From Ochotona curzoniae (lineage: Eukaryota > Chordata > Mammalia > Lagomorpha > Ochotonidae): 64,000 bases of DNA. Position numbers and translations under genes: made by a program. The stretch covers positions 16,566,707 to 16,630,706 of the forward strand of contig NW_024467121.1 in assembly GCF_017591425.1 (NCBI RefSeq), written 5' to 3'. The notes beneath the pieces are model-generated. The model had not been told where the DNA came from, did not search any database, and was given only the letters and a program-made list of their open reading frames with translations. The first letter of the stretch is position 1. The number at the start of each line of letters is the position of its first letter. Positions 25,701 through 37,689 of the stretch are shown here, one piece after another.

Positions 25701-26077
25701 GACTTACCTTTTTCTTGCAAACAAGTCACTTCTACTCTCAAAAATATTAATAATTCAAATATATTTTACCCCTTCAGTAGTTACCTTTTCAATCCAAATC
25801 ATCAGCACTTCTTACCTTATTCACATCTTACCATCACACTTGGATTAATGGTTACAATCCTCCAGGAGCCTCCTGTGCTCCGAGAACATGGCCTGGGCGG
25901 CCTCTCTGAACTCATTTCCTGATCCTCCCTACCGTTCATTCTGTGGCAGACATCACGGCCCCCTAAATCATGAACTGACCCACCACATTTTTGCTTTAGA
26001 GACTCATGTTTGTTCTTCATTTTCCCTTGAAAGCTCTCCTCAGCGATCTGTATGACTTGCTGTTTCAACATTCTGGT
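25701..26077. other. Unique DNA
   Basis: No feature is recognised. A pyrimidine-rich section lies at 25730-25850. Confidence 0.45.
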
Positions 26078-26340
26078 CATTGGCATTGTGGGTTAAGCTG
26101 CTTTTGATGCAGGCATCCAGGATGCTCCAGTTTAGATCCAACTCCAAGCTAATGTTCCTGCACAACTCATGGATGTGACCCAGTGTTTGGGCCCTTGTTA
26201 CCCACGAGGGAGACACAGGGTGAGTTCAGGCTCCTGCCTGTTGAGGTCATTTGCGAAGTAAACCAGCTGATGGAGATTGCTCCATCTCTTTTTAGCTGTA
26301 AGAACTCTGTTTTTCAAATAGGTAAATAAATATTTAGAAG
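26078..26340 (+). mobile_element. Old C-SINE
   Basis: Plus-strand order: cattgtgggttaagctgc, gatgcaggcatccagg, gtgtttgggcccttgttaccca, ggctcctgcctgttg, taaaccagctgatgga, tttttcaaataggtaaataaat. Strongly diverged. Confidence 0.75.
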
Positions 26341-26949
26341 ATCCCCTTCAGTCTATTGCAAAATCCACTCACCTTGACTGCTTCATTTAACCCTGTAAGA
26401 CTTCCAGACTATCTTACCACATACGTTCTTGTGCTTTATTTTGTGATAATAAGCAGCATTCAATATGTGTTATAGCTTCTAATGATTTTAATTGGGTCTA
26501 TTCCCCAGATTAAAAAGAAGGCCCCATGCAGGAAGGCTGCTTGACTGATTTTCTCACAGTAATCTTTCTTATTTCTAGAAAAATATTGGCACATTAAAGG
26601 CAGGAAGCAACACTTAGGGAGTAAATGAACATTTAAACACATCAATACACTCAAGTGCATTTCCATGGAAGTTATTATACCAGGGCTTTACGCAGACCAG
26701 CGTCTTCATGCATAGAATATATTAAACATGTATTATAAACTAGGCTATTTATTTTAAAAATAAAACATGTTTTGTAGACTAAAATATCTTATTCTTCATT
26801 TATATTAATTTTGTGCTGTTGCTAGAAAATTACATGAATGGCAATAAAATATTTTATGACCATAAAAAAGATGATGCAGGTGTAAATGTTATGAAGGTTA
26901 TAATTGATCTGAAAATTCACCTTTGAGTTAGATGGTTGGTCTCATGATT
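26341..26949. other. Unique AT-rich DNA
   Basis: Nothing recognised. Confidence 0.5.
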
Positions 26950-27245
26950 AAAGAGACTGGTTAAGCTGTATGCATGCCAACACAGCATCCCTGGGTTTGC
27001 TGTCTGCTTCTGTTTCCTGGGTCCATCTTCCTTGTTAATACTGACACTGTGAGGCAGTAGCCAATGGTTAGACTAATTTGGCTCCTGCCCTCTATGTTGG
27101 AGGCTTAGATTCAGTTTCTGGGTCCCAGTTTTGGCCCAGTCCATTCCTGGACACTGCGGAAATCTGGAGAAGGATCTAGCTGAGGGGAGTTTCCTCTCCC
27201 TTTCACTCTCTTGTGATGCCCCCTTGCCTCTCAAATTAAAAGTAG
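26950..27245 (+). mobile_element. Old C-SINE
   Basis: Recognisable blocks are ctggttaagctgtatgcatgccaacacagcatccctggg, ttggctcctgccctctatg and the end cctctcaaattaaaag. Old, with indels. Confidence 0.6.
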
Positions 27246-27361
27246 TAACAATAATAATACAAGAAAAAATAGACTTTGAACTTTCAGATGCTTGAGTCAT
27301 ATAAAAATTATGTAAGTCCAATGACATAAAATATGTGCCCAAATAATGTAATAGTTTAACA

Positions 27362-27575
27362 GAGGATTTTGCGATTCATTGTTGATCCAACATGTATTTT
27401 CTGGGTTTCTGCTGTGTGCTGATAGCTGTTCTGGTACTACTTATATGAATGAAAACAAAACTTCTTTCGAAGAAGAATGAAGAATTCAATGAAGAATTCT
27501 TGATTTTTTTTTTTTGTAGATTTTATTCTCATTAGGGGCTTCCATTTCAGTAGAGGGAAAGAATATGGATACAAA
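27362..27575 (-). mobile_element. L2 3' end fragment
   Basis: Plus strand reads gattcattgttgatccaacatgtattttctgg, ctgctgtgtgctgatagctgttctgg, then ttattctcattaggggcttccatttcagtag. These are the antisense L2 blocks attcattcaacaaatatttattgag, tgtgccaggcactgttct and ccctcatggagcttacattctagt, in the same order. Confidence 0.65.
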
Positions 27576-28748
27576 CCAGTGTTTTTAAACTGAACTATGT
27601 GTTACCAATCGGAATGACTGTTTTTCACAAAGTCATTATTCCCATATTGCTCCTTCCTGTGTAAAGTAAGCTATGATGTATTATTACACCGAAGCCACCT
27701 GTGTGATTCCTTCCCAGTTGCAGGCCACCAACTTTCCAGTTGGCAGAGTGATACAGATGGATGAGCCATCAGTAGATACAATTTTGTCAAAGTCATCTGC
27801 TATAGATCAGTTTTAATGATTTTACAATAACTTAGTTAAAAATCTTTGGAGAGAGCTTAGAACAACTTAAAAAGTAACAACTAATGTATCATTCTTCACT
27901 GAGGCCTCCAAGCCATCAATCACACAGGCTTAGAGACCAGACTTCTAACCAGGTCAGAATAGCTCTGTCCACAAGGGCCTGTGTCAGAAAGAGCACTAAG
28001 CTTAGTGAATGCAGCAAGGTTCACCTGACAATGTGAGAGGGAAGGAATGTTCTTCACTCAGCTTTCAAGGTTGGAAAAAGAGTGTAGAAGTCAGAGGCAT
28101 GGTATGGGTAAAAGTTTCTTGCATTTAATATTCTTGCTGAAAAAAAAAAAGCACATATTGGAAGCATCAAGGCCTATGAACAACTCATCCTTTAAGGCAG
28201 AGGGCAACTAAGACACATTGAGGAAACAACATAAAAGCTACCTTTGGGAGCACTTGAACAATGAAAAAAAAAATGACTATGAGTGTTTTCATTTCACCAT
28301 ATGGCCTTGTAAAATGAGGGAAGCCATTTTCCTGAGAAGCAGAATGTATCTTACTTGGTTAGGCTATCTCAGTTTCTATCATGTATTTTTTACAAATGAG
28401 AAAATACCTTTCAATGCTATCCTTTGAAATCTTAGAAACATTTTTTTTTTCTTGTGGAAAAAAATGTATCACACTATTCATGTTTTAAAATTATTGCTAT
28501 CCCATTTGTCTGTTAGTTCCTTACATTGTGAGAACATAACCTATGACTTGAGTCACTGAGTTTGCTTCTCTTAATGAAGGAGATAAAGGAAATCTTTGCT
28601 TAGAGTATTAAAAATAAAAAACATAGATTTCTACTTTTGATATTATTAGCATTCAGCGACGAAATTCCTCGACAAATCTGTACTTTGGTAGCTAAATGGT
28701 TTACTAAAGGCATGCGAGAGTGTATTCATACTTGCTAACAAAGACTTT
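27576..28748. other. Unique DNA
   Basis: No gene or repeat is recognised. Poly-A tracts lie at 28141-28150 and 28263-28271. Confidence 0.5.
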
Positions 28749-29104
28749 AAAAAATTACAATTGAGGGCCTGGTGCCATGGCCTAGTGACTAAAGTCCTTG
28801 CCCTGAAAGCACCAGGATCCCATATGGGCATTGGTTCTAATCCCGGCAGCCACACTTCCCATCCAGCTCCCTGCTTGTTACCTGGGAAAGCAGTCAAGGA
28901 TGCCCCAAAACTTTGGGTTGCTGCACCTGCCTGGGAGACCTGGAGGAGGTTCCTGGCTCCTGGCTATGGATCAGCGCAGCACTGGCCATTGCAGTCACTT
29001 GGGGAGTGAATCATCGGACGGAAGATCTCCCTCTCTGTCTCTCTTCCTCTCTGTATATCTGACTTTCCAATAAAAATAAAATAAATCTAAAAAAATTATA
29101 ATTG
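28749..29104 (+). mobile_element. C-SINE with 16-bp TSD
   Basis: Flanks aaaaaattacaattga (28749-28764) and aaaaaattataattga (29089-29104) differ at one base. The body carries gcctagtgactaaagtcc (A-box region) and the B-box ggttctaatcccggc near 28830-28844, and ends ctgactttccaataaaaataaaat. Confidence 0.93.
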
Positions 29105-30734
29105 AAGTGTCATTTTGATGCATGCTAGTTAAGTCTGTGTACATGGCTGGTTTAGAATGCTAAAGCTCATTTGTGCAAATCACTATATCCATGAAAAATT
29201 CTCGAAAGACCACTAGATACATAGAAAATTACCAAGAGTCAGAAAAATCAAAAAGAATAAGTGATCATTTACTTTTTTTAGGTCTTTTAAGTGAGCTGGT
29301 TTCTTTTGTCACCAATTCAGAGTTTATTAGGACTAATTTTTCTAACAGAGACCACAACTATATAATCTTCTTCATAGTATTCACTGGTCATTTTATAAAG
29401 CCAAGTTCAAGCTCCAGTACTTAGTATCTGTAAAATATTTTTAAATTGCTTTGGGTCCTTTTTTTCATGAATGGCAACTTGTTTCCATAATAACATTCAA
29501 TCCTGCCAAAAAATGAAGTGAAAAGATAATACAATTTTTCTCCCTTTCATTTCCAAGAAAATATGCCAAGAGACCATTTTAATACAATTAAATTGAGAGC
29601 CATGTCTTTTCTGGTATTGCTCTGTTTTGAGAGACAACATGGAATTTATGTTGGCATCCTTGTATTGTAGGTATTTGCATAATCTCTATTTAAATTTATA
29701 CCATGTGCATTGATGATGGGCTGAAAGGGTGTTACAGAAAGCCAAGAACTGATTGTTGTTATATAACACATTTCTGACATGAACATTAGGTCCCATGTTT
29801 CTATGCTTGGCAAATGTGAGTGTTTACTTTGAACAGGGGAAAAAAAAATACAGCATGCTCCATGCCTCTTACCGATTCTCTCATTCAGTAGCTAGCCTCA
29901 TGGAAAGTAAAGTGTGAGCGAGTAGTAGGGTTGGCAGAGCTTCACCTGAAGACCAGAGCCAAGGTGGCTGCCCCTGTGGACAACTTTGCATGTGTGTAGG
30001 TGTAAGAATATAAGTGTACATGATTCAACTTTCAAGCTTTTCGAAATAGCTTCCTTTTCTCTAAAAGTGCTATCTTGTCACATATGTCTGCTTCTCCTTA
30101 GCCTGCTGTTCTAGTCTAGAACTCCCTTTTCTCAACCGATCAAATGGCTTTGCCATCTCTCCTCCTAAAATAATATGGAATGGTGATATGCTCTTCATTA
30201 ATATATGCATGGAGAAAGGAATAAAGTTCCTTGGTCTCTCCATATCAAACGATCTTCAATGTTACTACATAAAACTTTGAACTCTAAAAGGGAATTATCC
30301 TAATAATCAATATTTCAGATCATCTAGAAAAAGGAAAAAAAGGCCATTAGTTGAATAATTTCTGATTCTTCTTGTTGTTATTATTATTTTCCATAACACA
30401 GTTTTGTAGATATCTGGGCCTGATCCTATGTCCTCAGAAGTTGACACACATTCTATCACAGAAATGTTAATAAGTATTTGTGAAATGAATAAATGACTAA
30501 GTGAATCACACAGAATAATCAGAGCTTAGCTACATCTCTCCTAAAATGTATGATCTTGGCTTTCTTCAACAGTAGAAATTGGTATGCAAAATTAACTTAG
30601 TGACAGGATTTTTGAGAACATTTAATAAATCCAATGGTTCTTTATTACTAAATATCAGCATTTTGCAGTAAGCCTTCATGTAGCATCTCATCAACAGTGT
30701 TCTGTAGTCCACATTTTTTAAAAAAATTTTAACA
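29105..30734. other. Unique AT-rich DNA with a tiny L2-like piece
   Basis: At 30447-30500 the string aataagtatttgtgaaatgaataaatga resembles the sense 3' end of L2 (caataaatatttgttgaatgaatga). Otherwise nothing is recognised. Confidence 0.45.
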
Positions 30735-31015
30735 TTATGTATTGCGTTCTTTGAGAAGCAGCAAAGAGAAAGAGGATGTGGGAAAAAGTGAGCTTCCATC
30801 CTCTGGTTCTCCCCAAATCCCTATAAAGGCCTAGAGCTTAACCTGGAAGCCAGGAAGCCAAATCTCCTGGCTCAGTCGCAAAATCCTGTTACTGGAGTCA
30901 TTATTGCTGCCATCCCAGACTATGCATTAGCAGGAAGCTGGAGTCACGGGAAAGATCAGACACCAGACTCGAGCACCGTGAAACGCACACAGGGATGCTG
31001 ACTGTCAAATGTCCA
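30735..31015 (-). mobile_element. Old C-SINE (older class)
   Basis: Minus-strand blocks: cttccatcctctggttctcccc, ggcctagagcttaacctggaagccagg, gctgccatcccagactatgcattagcaggaagctggagtc, and the head remnant acacagggatgctgactgtc. The B-box region is accagactcgagcac near 30961. Confidence 0.75.
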
Positions 31016-31514
31016 ACTCCAGGTATATTATAAAAGGAAAGCATGAGCACATTGTCTTAGCAATCAAGGGAGTTTGCGTGTGTTAAAAATTACAAAGTAA
31101 ACCTGGAATGAAACCATACAGGGTGTTTTAAAAGCATAGTCTATTTTACTACTCTTGGTATCACTGCTGATCTGTGGGTAATTGTGTGCTGGTCAGTGCA
31201 ACGGAGCTTCTGGAAAACCTTTTCCTTCTGACCATTGCCAGAGGGATGAGGTGACCCAGTGCTTTTACTCTTATTCTAGCCTTACACACAAATAGGGTAT
31301 CACATTTGCACCAGCCACTTTATAACCACAAGGCAACCAACATGAAGAGAGAAATTTCACATGCAAGAATTCTAACTGTCATGGTTGAGTTGTTTAGTCC
31401 AGGACAGTAGCAAACCAATCCTGCCTTCTATTCTGGTTTTACCTGGTTTTATAACAATGTGTACCTACTAGGCTGATATGCTAGTGCTTTCCATCTAGCC
31501 ATCTTTTTTGAGCG
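31016..31514. other. Unique DNA
   Basis: No repeat or exon recognised. Confidence 0.5.
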
Positions 31515-31650
31515 ATATTATGTGATGTGTTCCATTCTTATCATCACTATACAGATACAGAATTTCAAATACAGAGAGGTGACTTGGTCAAGGTCACATG
31601 GTTAGTGTACAGTGGAGTCATACTCTGGTTCTGTGCTCTTAAATATAATC
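31515..31650 (-). mobile_element. MIR fossil
   Basis: Plus strand shows tatacagatacagaatttcaaatacagagaggtgacttggtcaaggtcacatggttag, the antisense of the MIR core (ctagctgtgtgaccttgggcaagttacttaacctctctg), followed by a gtggagtcatactctggttctg remnant. MIR is an ancient tRNA-derived mammalian SINE. Confidence 0.8.
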
Positions 31651-31951
31651 ATATCTGCTTCACTATACAATACACTACTTATTTTTAATTGCTATCTGCT
31701 CATTCTACCTCCTCTACAGTAGAAGCTGAAACAGAACAGAAATTTTTATCTTTTCCCAAAATCACTGCCTTTTTTCAAGGTCTTGAAGAATGACTTGCAT
31801 ACCAAAAATTTATTTTCCTAAGTTATATATATATTAAAAAGATACAATATCATGTGTCGATATACACAAAGAAATTATTACTGTGAGTAGTCAAATTAAC
31901 ATATCCATCACTTTCCACAGTTTTTGGTGTGTGTGCATGTGTGTAGTGAGG

Positions 31952-31956
<5 letters not shown>

Positions 31957-31989
<33 letters not shown>
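31957..31989. repeat. (GA)n microsatellite
   Basis: About 16 GA units, preceded by a gtgtgtgcatgtgtgt tract at 31927-31944. Confidence 0.95.
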
Positions 31990-31991
<2 letters not shown>

Positions 31992-34465
31992 CTAAAATCT
32001 GTTCTCAGAAAGTTTTCAGTGTATAACATGATGTTCACTGTGTTCCTGCTGCTATACGTTGGATCTCCAGGCCCATTCACCTTACATCACCGTGCAAAGG
32101 TACCCTTTGATGTGCTTCTCTTCATTTCCTCCCCATTCACCTTTTCAAATATTGAAGATCCTTAATCAACATTTACTTAATCAGTCATGCTGTTTCTCTG
32201 GGGGCATAAGAGCCTGATATTAGAGATGAGAACTTTGAGGAGTTAGTAAAAAAACATTTCAGCCTGAAATATTTGGAGCAAAGTTTTTCCCTGCTGTGTG
32301 TGACTCCCCATTGCAGAATTTCCTGGCTGATCAGAAACACCAGGTAAGAAAGCTCTGCTACATATCCTCTGAGTATGATTTGTTTTGGTAGGAACAAAAG
32401 AATCCCAACCCCTTTAATGGTTGCCTTCAGTGGAAAACTGACATTCTTTCTGCTGTTGTTCTGAGATACAAAATAACTTGGAATTAAGAGTATGACAACT
32501 TGCATTAAAGCAACTCAAACAAGTGACCCTAATACCTCTAAGTTTCGGTTTTATTCTTTCTACACCAGATTTATAAACATTGGGTTTATCTGGTTCATCA
32601 TGTGATTACAACTTCAACAGTGTTAGAGAATTATAGTTCTTTCATAACTCATTTTACCTCCCACTGGAACTTAGAATCAGAAGTGCCTAATTCTTAATTT
32701 AGCATCACTAGATGTTGCATAGTTCTTTTGATATTGATTCTGCAGCTTATTTATTGCTATTCTGGATCTTCATTTTACACAAGCAGGTGAGGCGAGCACA
32801 GACGGAGTCTGTCTGACGAAGTTCAACAATCATTACTCTTCAGCATTGGAACAACCCGCAACAATTGAGGATTAAATCCAAACAATTGTATCTGTAGGTT
32901 GTGGACATAGGATCAGATTTAGAAAGCAGAAAATATTAGAAAACTATATTTTGGTTCTTACCTGAACCCCTTTGAAGTTGCTCAGAAAATAACCCATCTG
33001 GAGCAATATTCCTCAATTCTTCATTTTATTGTTGATGTCAATCAACTCCCAGGAACCTTTCTATGTAGTTTCTACCTAATAAGCTCTACACGCTCATGAA
33101 ATGTTGCTATCACAGATACACTCTGTATCTTCCTAGGAATCTCATTAGGAATTAATGCAGACTATGTAGCTTGAAATGTTCTATTAAGAAACTGAAGGCA
33201 GAGATCTCTAACCAAGATCCCCTCTTTCAGTGTTAGATACAAGGACCCTTCCTTGCTCCGTCCTGGCTTCCGGTTGTTGTTGACAATCTTGACATTTCTT
33301 GGCTTACATACAGTTGCATCTGTCCAAACACAGGGGGTCTTCACGTCACTACCTTTTTATTTATATGTCCCCACCCCCCCTTCCTACAAAGACTCTACTC
33401 ACTGGATTAGGACCCACCCTAACCCAGCTTGAGTTCGTTTTAACTTAATTGTATTCGCAAAGAATCTGTTTGCAAATATGGTACAGTCCAAGGATCTAAG
33501 TACCAATCAAATCTGGATGAGTAATATTTAGCTTAAAACAATGTGTTTTTTTTGTAGTGGGGATGTGTGTGTGATATTTATTTTAAAAGATAAGGTTTTT
33601 TTCACCCTTCCTGGAAGATTCAATTTACACTCCTTTGGTGAAATTGCCCCTGTTGAAACACGTATAATCTCGGACAGTACAAGAAAGTATGGACCAACAG
33701 TCCCTCCACAGGTATTTCGAAATAATTTTATTTGTACGTATTCATTTGCTTATTGTTTTTGTCTGCTGTCTGCTTCATATGCATGAATGAGTAGATACCA
33801 CATAGATTATGTGGCTCCCAAAGCCTTAATTATTTACTATCTGATCATTTTTGGAAAAAAAAAAAAGAAAAACTTCTTTCTTTTTTTGTAATACCAGGAA
33901 TGAGGATTGGACAAAGAGAAGCATTTCAGTTTAGAGTGACAAGTTATCAAGCAATAACTTTGTTTTATGATTTCATAATATTCATAGGGCCAAGGCCATT
34001 GTCATCCTGGGGTGTTCATTAAGGTGGAACAAAGGAAAGTCAGCAAAGGGCAAGCTAATTCCAGAAGGCTGTCTGGATTGAAGGGTGTTTTTAGATATTA
34101 TGAGCTTAGATGCAATGGATCAGGGTCAAGGGTTTTAAATAATATCAGGAGAAGCAAAGCAGGGAGATTGAATGTAAAGCCTGGGTATTTTGCTTAGATA
34201 GGAAATGGGAAAACTTCGGTTTGAAAAGCAGCCCAAAGCAGGAAGCAATGATAAGCTGGTATTAGTAAAGTGATAATCAGTAATAGAAACCATAATATGA
34301 ATAGCCAACATTTATATGAAATGATTTCATTCTCATACAGCCATTGTTTTAAAACTTCAGGAATTTAGTCATTAAATATTCAAGCATAGTGAGTTGAATA
34401 TTGTTATGGTTATATATAATAACCATAGATAATATTTTTAAAGGGTTTAGCACCTACTGACCCTG
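31990..34465. other. Unique AT-rich DNA
   Basis: No exon recognised. ORFs at 32185-32505 (minus) and 33541-33786 (plus) have no family resemblance. A C run lies at 33371-33380. Confidence 0.45.
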
Positions 34466-34490
34466 CTCTCTCTCTCTCTCTCTCTCTCTC
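34466..34490. repeat. (TC)n microsatellite
   Basis: About 12 uninterrupted TC units. Confidence 0.95.
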
Positions 34491-34504
34491 ATTGTGTAAC
34501 ATAA

Positions 34505-34650
34505 CCAAACCTACATAATAACCCCTTAAGACAGGCAGCTACTCTCCGCTTTATAAACGATGATGTCACTGACTACACAAGAAACACGTTCAGTATTAGA
34601 GATACAATCAGGAAGTGACAAGGCTGAACCAAATTTTGTGTAACTCTGAA
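34505..34650 (-). mobile_element. MIR fossil (diverged)
   Basis: Plus strand cataataaccccttaagacaggcagctactctccgctttataaacgatgatgt is the antisense of the MIR end, which reads caataatcctatgaggtaggtactatta and then ccccattttacagatgagga. A diverged remainder of the MIR core follows to about 34640. Confidence 0.6.
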
Positions 34651-35164
34651 TTGGATTCTGTCTCACATTTTTTTTTTTGTTCAGTTCTAAGGGTATAGAC
34701 AGACAAGCAGAATTCTAAGTCCAGGAAGTCAAGACAAGTAGAGCAGATGGGAAAAAATAGCAAAAAGGAAAAACATTGTGATTTCTTTCTTTAGAATAAA
34801 AGACCTTGTCTCTCTGCCTGGATGTTCTTTTCCATACTCTGCTTAGGTTTTCAGTCTCTGAAAGATGTGTTTGCACCTGCTGACAAATCCCAATTAAACT
34901 GACAGAGAAAGATATAAACTTCACGATGGTGTTTGGGGGAGATACAATGTTTCCCACTTTGATTTAAATCACATCTAATGATTATTAATTAATTTTTAAA
35001 AAGTGACCATTTGATTCCACTTGTCTACTCTATGTTGAGTGTTGTAATCTGGCATCTGATCCTCTTCTTCTCTATCAGACATGGGCCAGAAAAATGTTAT
35101 CTCTACAGGGACCCAAAGGGAGGGTGGAATGGGAACTATAAAGTACTTCTTACCAGTGTCAGAA
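34651..35164. other. Unique DNA
   Basis: No repeat or exon recognised. T run at 34668-34678. Confidence 0.45.
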
Positions 35165-35415
35165 AATTCCCTACTGAAATTTAGTTACCGAACCAACATC
35201 ATTGAGAAGTGTTGGGAACTTTAAGAAGTGATGATGCTGAAGAGGATAACAGGAACCAATGCCTTTCTTGGGAGAGCTCATTGTTATAAAGAGAGGCTGC
35301 CCTCATGCTTTCTCTTGTGCTTCATGCTGTGAGTGAAAGCAGCAAGAGGCCCCCATTACAGATCAACTAGATGCTGGTATTTTGGTCCTGGATGTCGCAA
35401 TCTCCAAAGGCAAGA
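35165..35415 (+). mobile_element. MaLR-type (MST/MLT1-like) LTR fragment
   Basis: The block ttgggaactttaagaagtgatgatg, ggagagctcattgttataaagagaggctg, ctctcttgtgcttcatgctgtgag and agatgctggtattttggtcctgg follows the internal order of MaLR LTRs (ttgggaggtgattaggtcatgagg, ggattagtgcccttataaaagagg, accatgtgagga, tcttggacttcc). The LTR is partial and diverged, and the 3' part is displaced by the repeats that follow. Confidence 0.5.
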
Positions 35416-35456
35416 AGCAGCGTAAACTTCCATTTCTTGAAAAACCCATATATATG

Positions 35457-35500
35457 TAAGCTCATAACATCTAATATATATATTAGATGTTATGAGCTTA
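35457..35500. repeat. Perfect 44-bp palindrome (22-bp arms, no spacer)
   Basis: The left arm (35457-35478) begins taagctcataacatctaata and the right arm (35479-35500) is its exact reverse complement, ending in ttatgagctta. There is no loop. Partial symmetry continues a few bases further on each side in TA-rich sequence. Confidence 0.97.
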
Positions 35501-35531
35501 TACATACATGGATTATATATATGTGTGTGGT

Positions 35532-35532
35532 G

Positions 35533-35594
<62 letters not shown>
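35532..35594. repeat. (TA)n(GA)n compound microsatellite
   Basis: About 12 TA units followed directly by about 20 GA units. The GA part abuts the tail side of a minus-strand SINE and may have grown from it. Confidence 0.95.
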
Positions 35595-35602
<8 letters not shown>

Positions 35603-35855
35603 TCATCCGCTGTTTCACTTTTCACATGGCTGTAGAAGTTGGGGATGCAGTGAACCAGGATGGAACCGGAAACTTTGAACCTTATCTAGAACTCCCAAGC
35701 CAGTGGCAGGAATCCCCCACATTGAGGCCATCTTCTTGAAATTTTCTCAGGCATAGTAATAGGGAGCGGTATTGCAACTAGAGTGGCTGAGACTTGCATC
35801 ACCATTCCAATACGGGAAGTCAACTTTGCAAGTGTGGCTTAATCCATCAACCTCT
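35595..35855 (-). mobile_element. Old C-SINE
   Basis: Minus-strand blocks gttcatccgctgtttcacttttcacatggctg, gatggaaccggaaactttgaacc, agccagtggcaggaatcccccaca, and attgcaactagagtggctgagacttg. Head remnant gtggcttaatccatc at 35836-35850. Confidence 0.7.
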
Positions 35856-36736
35856 GTATTTCAAATGACTAAATCTTGAAAGTAGATAAAGAAGAGATAG
35901 TGAGTATACAGGTTAATGTTCCTATGAAGTCTTTGTTTACACTGTCAGCTGTGTTCTGAACATTTTGTGACTACAAATAAACTTTTGAATAGCACCCATC
36001 TCGAAGTGCCACCTAACCCAGAACTTGCACCTTGTACACGAAGTATAATGTGACTGCTAAGGAAGGTATTCTCTTTTCAAAACAGGAATATCTAGAAATT
36101 TTTCTGGTTTCTTCTCCGTGGATTTTTTGGACAGTTTAATTCAGATGCTACAAGTACAAATTATATGAGTTTATTAATCCATGGCTGAAGAACTATAGAG
36201 TAAGCAGAATACTCACACCCGCCCCTTACAGATGGCTAAGTGCTAATGTCCAGAACCTGTGGATGTATCGTCTCTCAGAGCAAAGACAACTTTGCAGAGG
36301 TGGTTAAAGATGCACAGAGGGTACTTCATGGTTTAGTTCTCACACTATGAAAATTTGGTAGAAGTGACTGGGCAATTCTTGAATTTCTGTTTGACAGACA
36401 CCTAAAATTCAACCAAATAGTAAAGGAAAATAAGAGACGTGATAAATTCTTCATCAGGCTCAGTCTTTGTTGCAGATAACTTTTTCTTCTTGATCTTTTC
36501 CCACTTAAAACAAATCATTTCAAGGCCTCCATAAAGACTCTAGTGACTTTGTTAGTCTTCTTCAACATTTCATCACAATAAAAAATTTTTTTTACACTTT
36601 CACGGAAAGCTGAAGAAGGCCCACAAGATATTATTATATCATCTTAACTCACAGTTACTTATTTTCATTTGAATTTATTTTTAAAGTCAAGGGAAATACC
36701 TCCATATGGGTCATTCATATGAAATAAGTCCACTAG
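35856..36736. other. Unique DNA with one unassigned ancient repeat
   Basis: At 36195-36330, ctaatgtccagaacctgtggatgtatcg, acaactttgcagaggtggttaaagatg resembles a widespread eutherian repeat (cctggaacctgtgaatatgttacc, gactttgcagatgtgattaag) that I cannot name securely. The rest is unassigned. Confidence 0.4.
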
Positions 36737-36755
36737 AAAATTAGGATTTTTTTTC

Positions 36756-37105
36756 TTAATTTACTTTTTGTAAAATATTTATTTCTTTTTATTGGGATGG
36801 CAGATTTATACAGAGGAGACAGAGAAAAAGATTTTCCATGTACTGATTCATTCCCCAAGTGGCTACAATAGCCAGAGCTGAGCTAATCTGATCTGAAACC
36901 AGGAGCCTCCTCCTGCTTTCCTACATGGGTGCAGAGTCCCAAGGCTTTGGGCCATCTTCGACTGCTTTCCCAGACCACAAGCAGGGAGCTGGATGGGAAG
37001 TGGAGCAGCTGGGACATGAACGGAAGCCCATATGGCATGCTGGCACATGGAAGTGGAGAAATAGCCAATTGAGCCATTGTGCCGAGACCCTTTTAATTTA
37101 CTTTT
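36756..37105 (-). mobile_element. C-SINE inserted in the tail of another C-SINE
   Basis: Target duplication ttaatttactttt at 36756-36768 and 37093-37105. The minus-strand body runs from the tail (tatttatttctttttattggg) to the head end attgtgccgagacccttt. The target site is the A-rich tail of the older SINE that follows, so the two are stacked in the same orientation. Confidence 0.9.
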
Positions 37106-37431
37106 ATTTGAAAGGCAAATTTACAAATACAAGGACACAAAGAGAAAAAGTTTCCATCCATTGATTCACATCCCCAGATGGCTGCAACTCTCAGAGCTCA
37201 GATCATCTGATGTCAGTAGCTAAGAGCCAGAAGCCTCCTCTGGGTCTCCCTGGTGGGTATAGTGTCCCAGGGACTTGGGCCAGCCCCTGCTGCTTTCCCA
37301 GGCTATAAGCAGGAAGCTGGATGGGAAGTGGTACATCTAGGACATAAACCAGCACCCATATGGGACAATGATGCTTGTAGGTGGAGGATTAATCAGTTGA
37401 GCCAACATGCCATCCCCCAAAATTAGGATTT
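37093..37431 (-). mobile_element. Older C-SINE that received the previous insertion
   Basis: Minus-strand body 37093-37418, ending gccaacatgccatcccc. Its own target duplication aaaattaggattt lies at 36737-36749 and 37419-37431, outside both elements. This proves it inserted first and the 36756-37105 element second. Confidence 0.9.
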
Positions 37432-37689
37432 CAGCCCCTGTGGTCCCTTACATCATTCTGCAAATACAGAACTACAATTACATTGAAACACTGTTGTCAC
37501 ATTCCTGTGCTTAAAGCAGCATTGGGTGTGCAATGGGTTCATTTGGGAGCACCTACAAAAACTTCCATTTGTGAATGAAAAAAAATCTATGTATCAGCCA
37601 CAGGTAAAATTCATAAGTTGCCTTGGCCAGGGCTATCATGTGCCTGCACATTCCGTTCCATTCTTCTGTGGCATGTTTCCTCAATCTCA

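Noticed and set aside
35371..35739. 122-codon ORF with Ile-Tyr and Arg-Glu repeats
   Set aside because: Translated (TA)n and (GA)n microsatellites plus a SINE.
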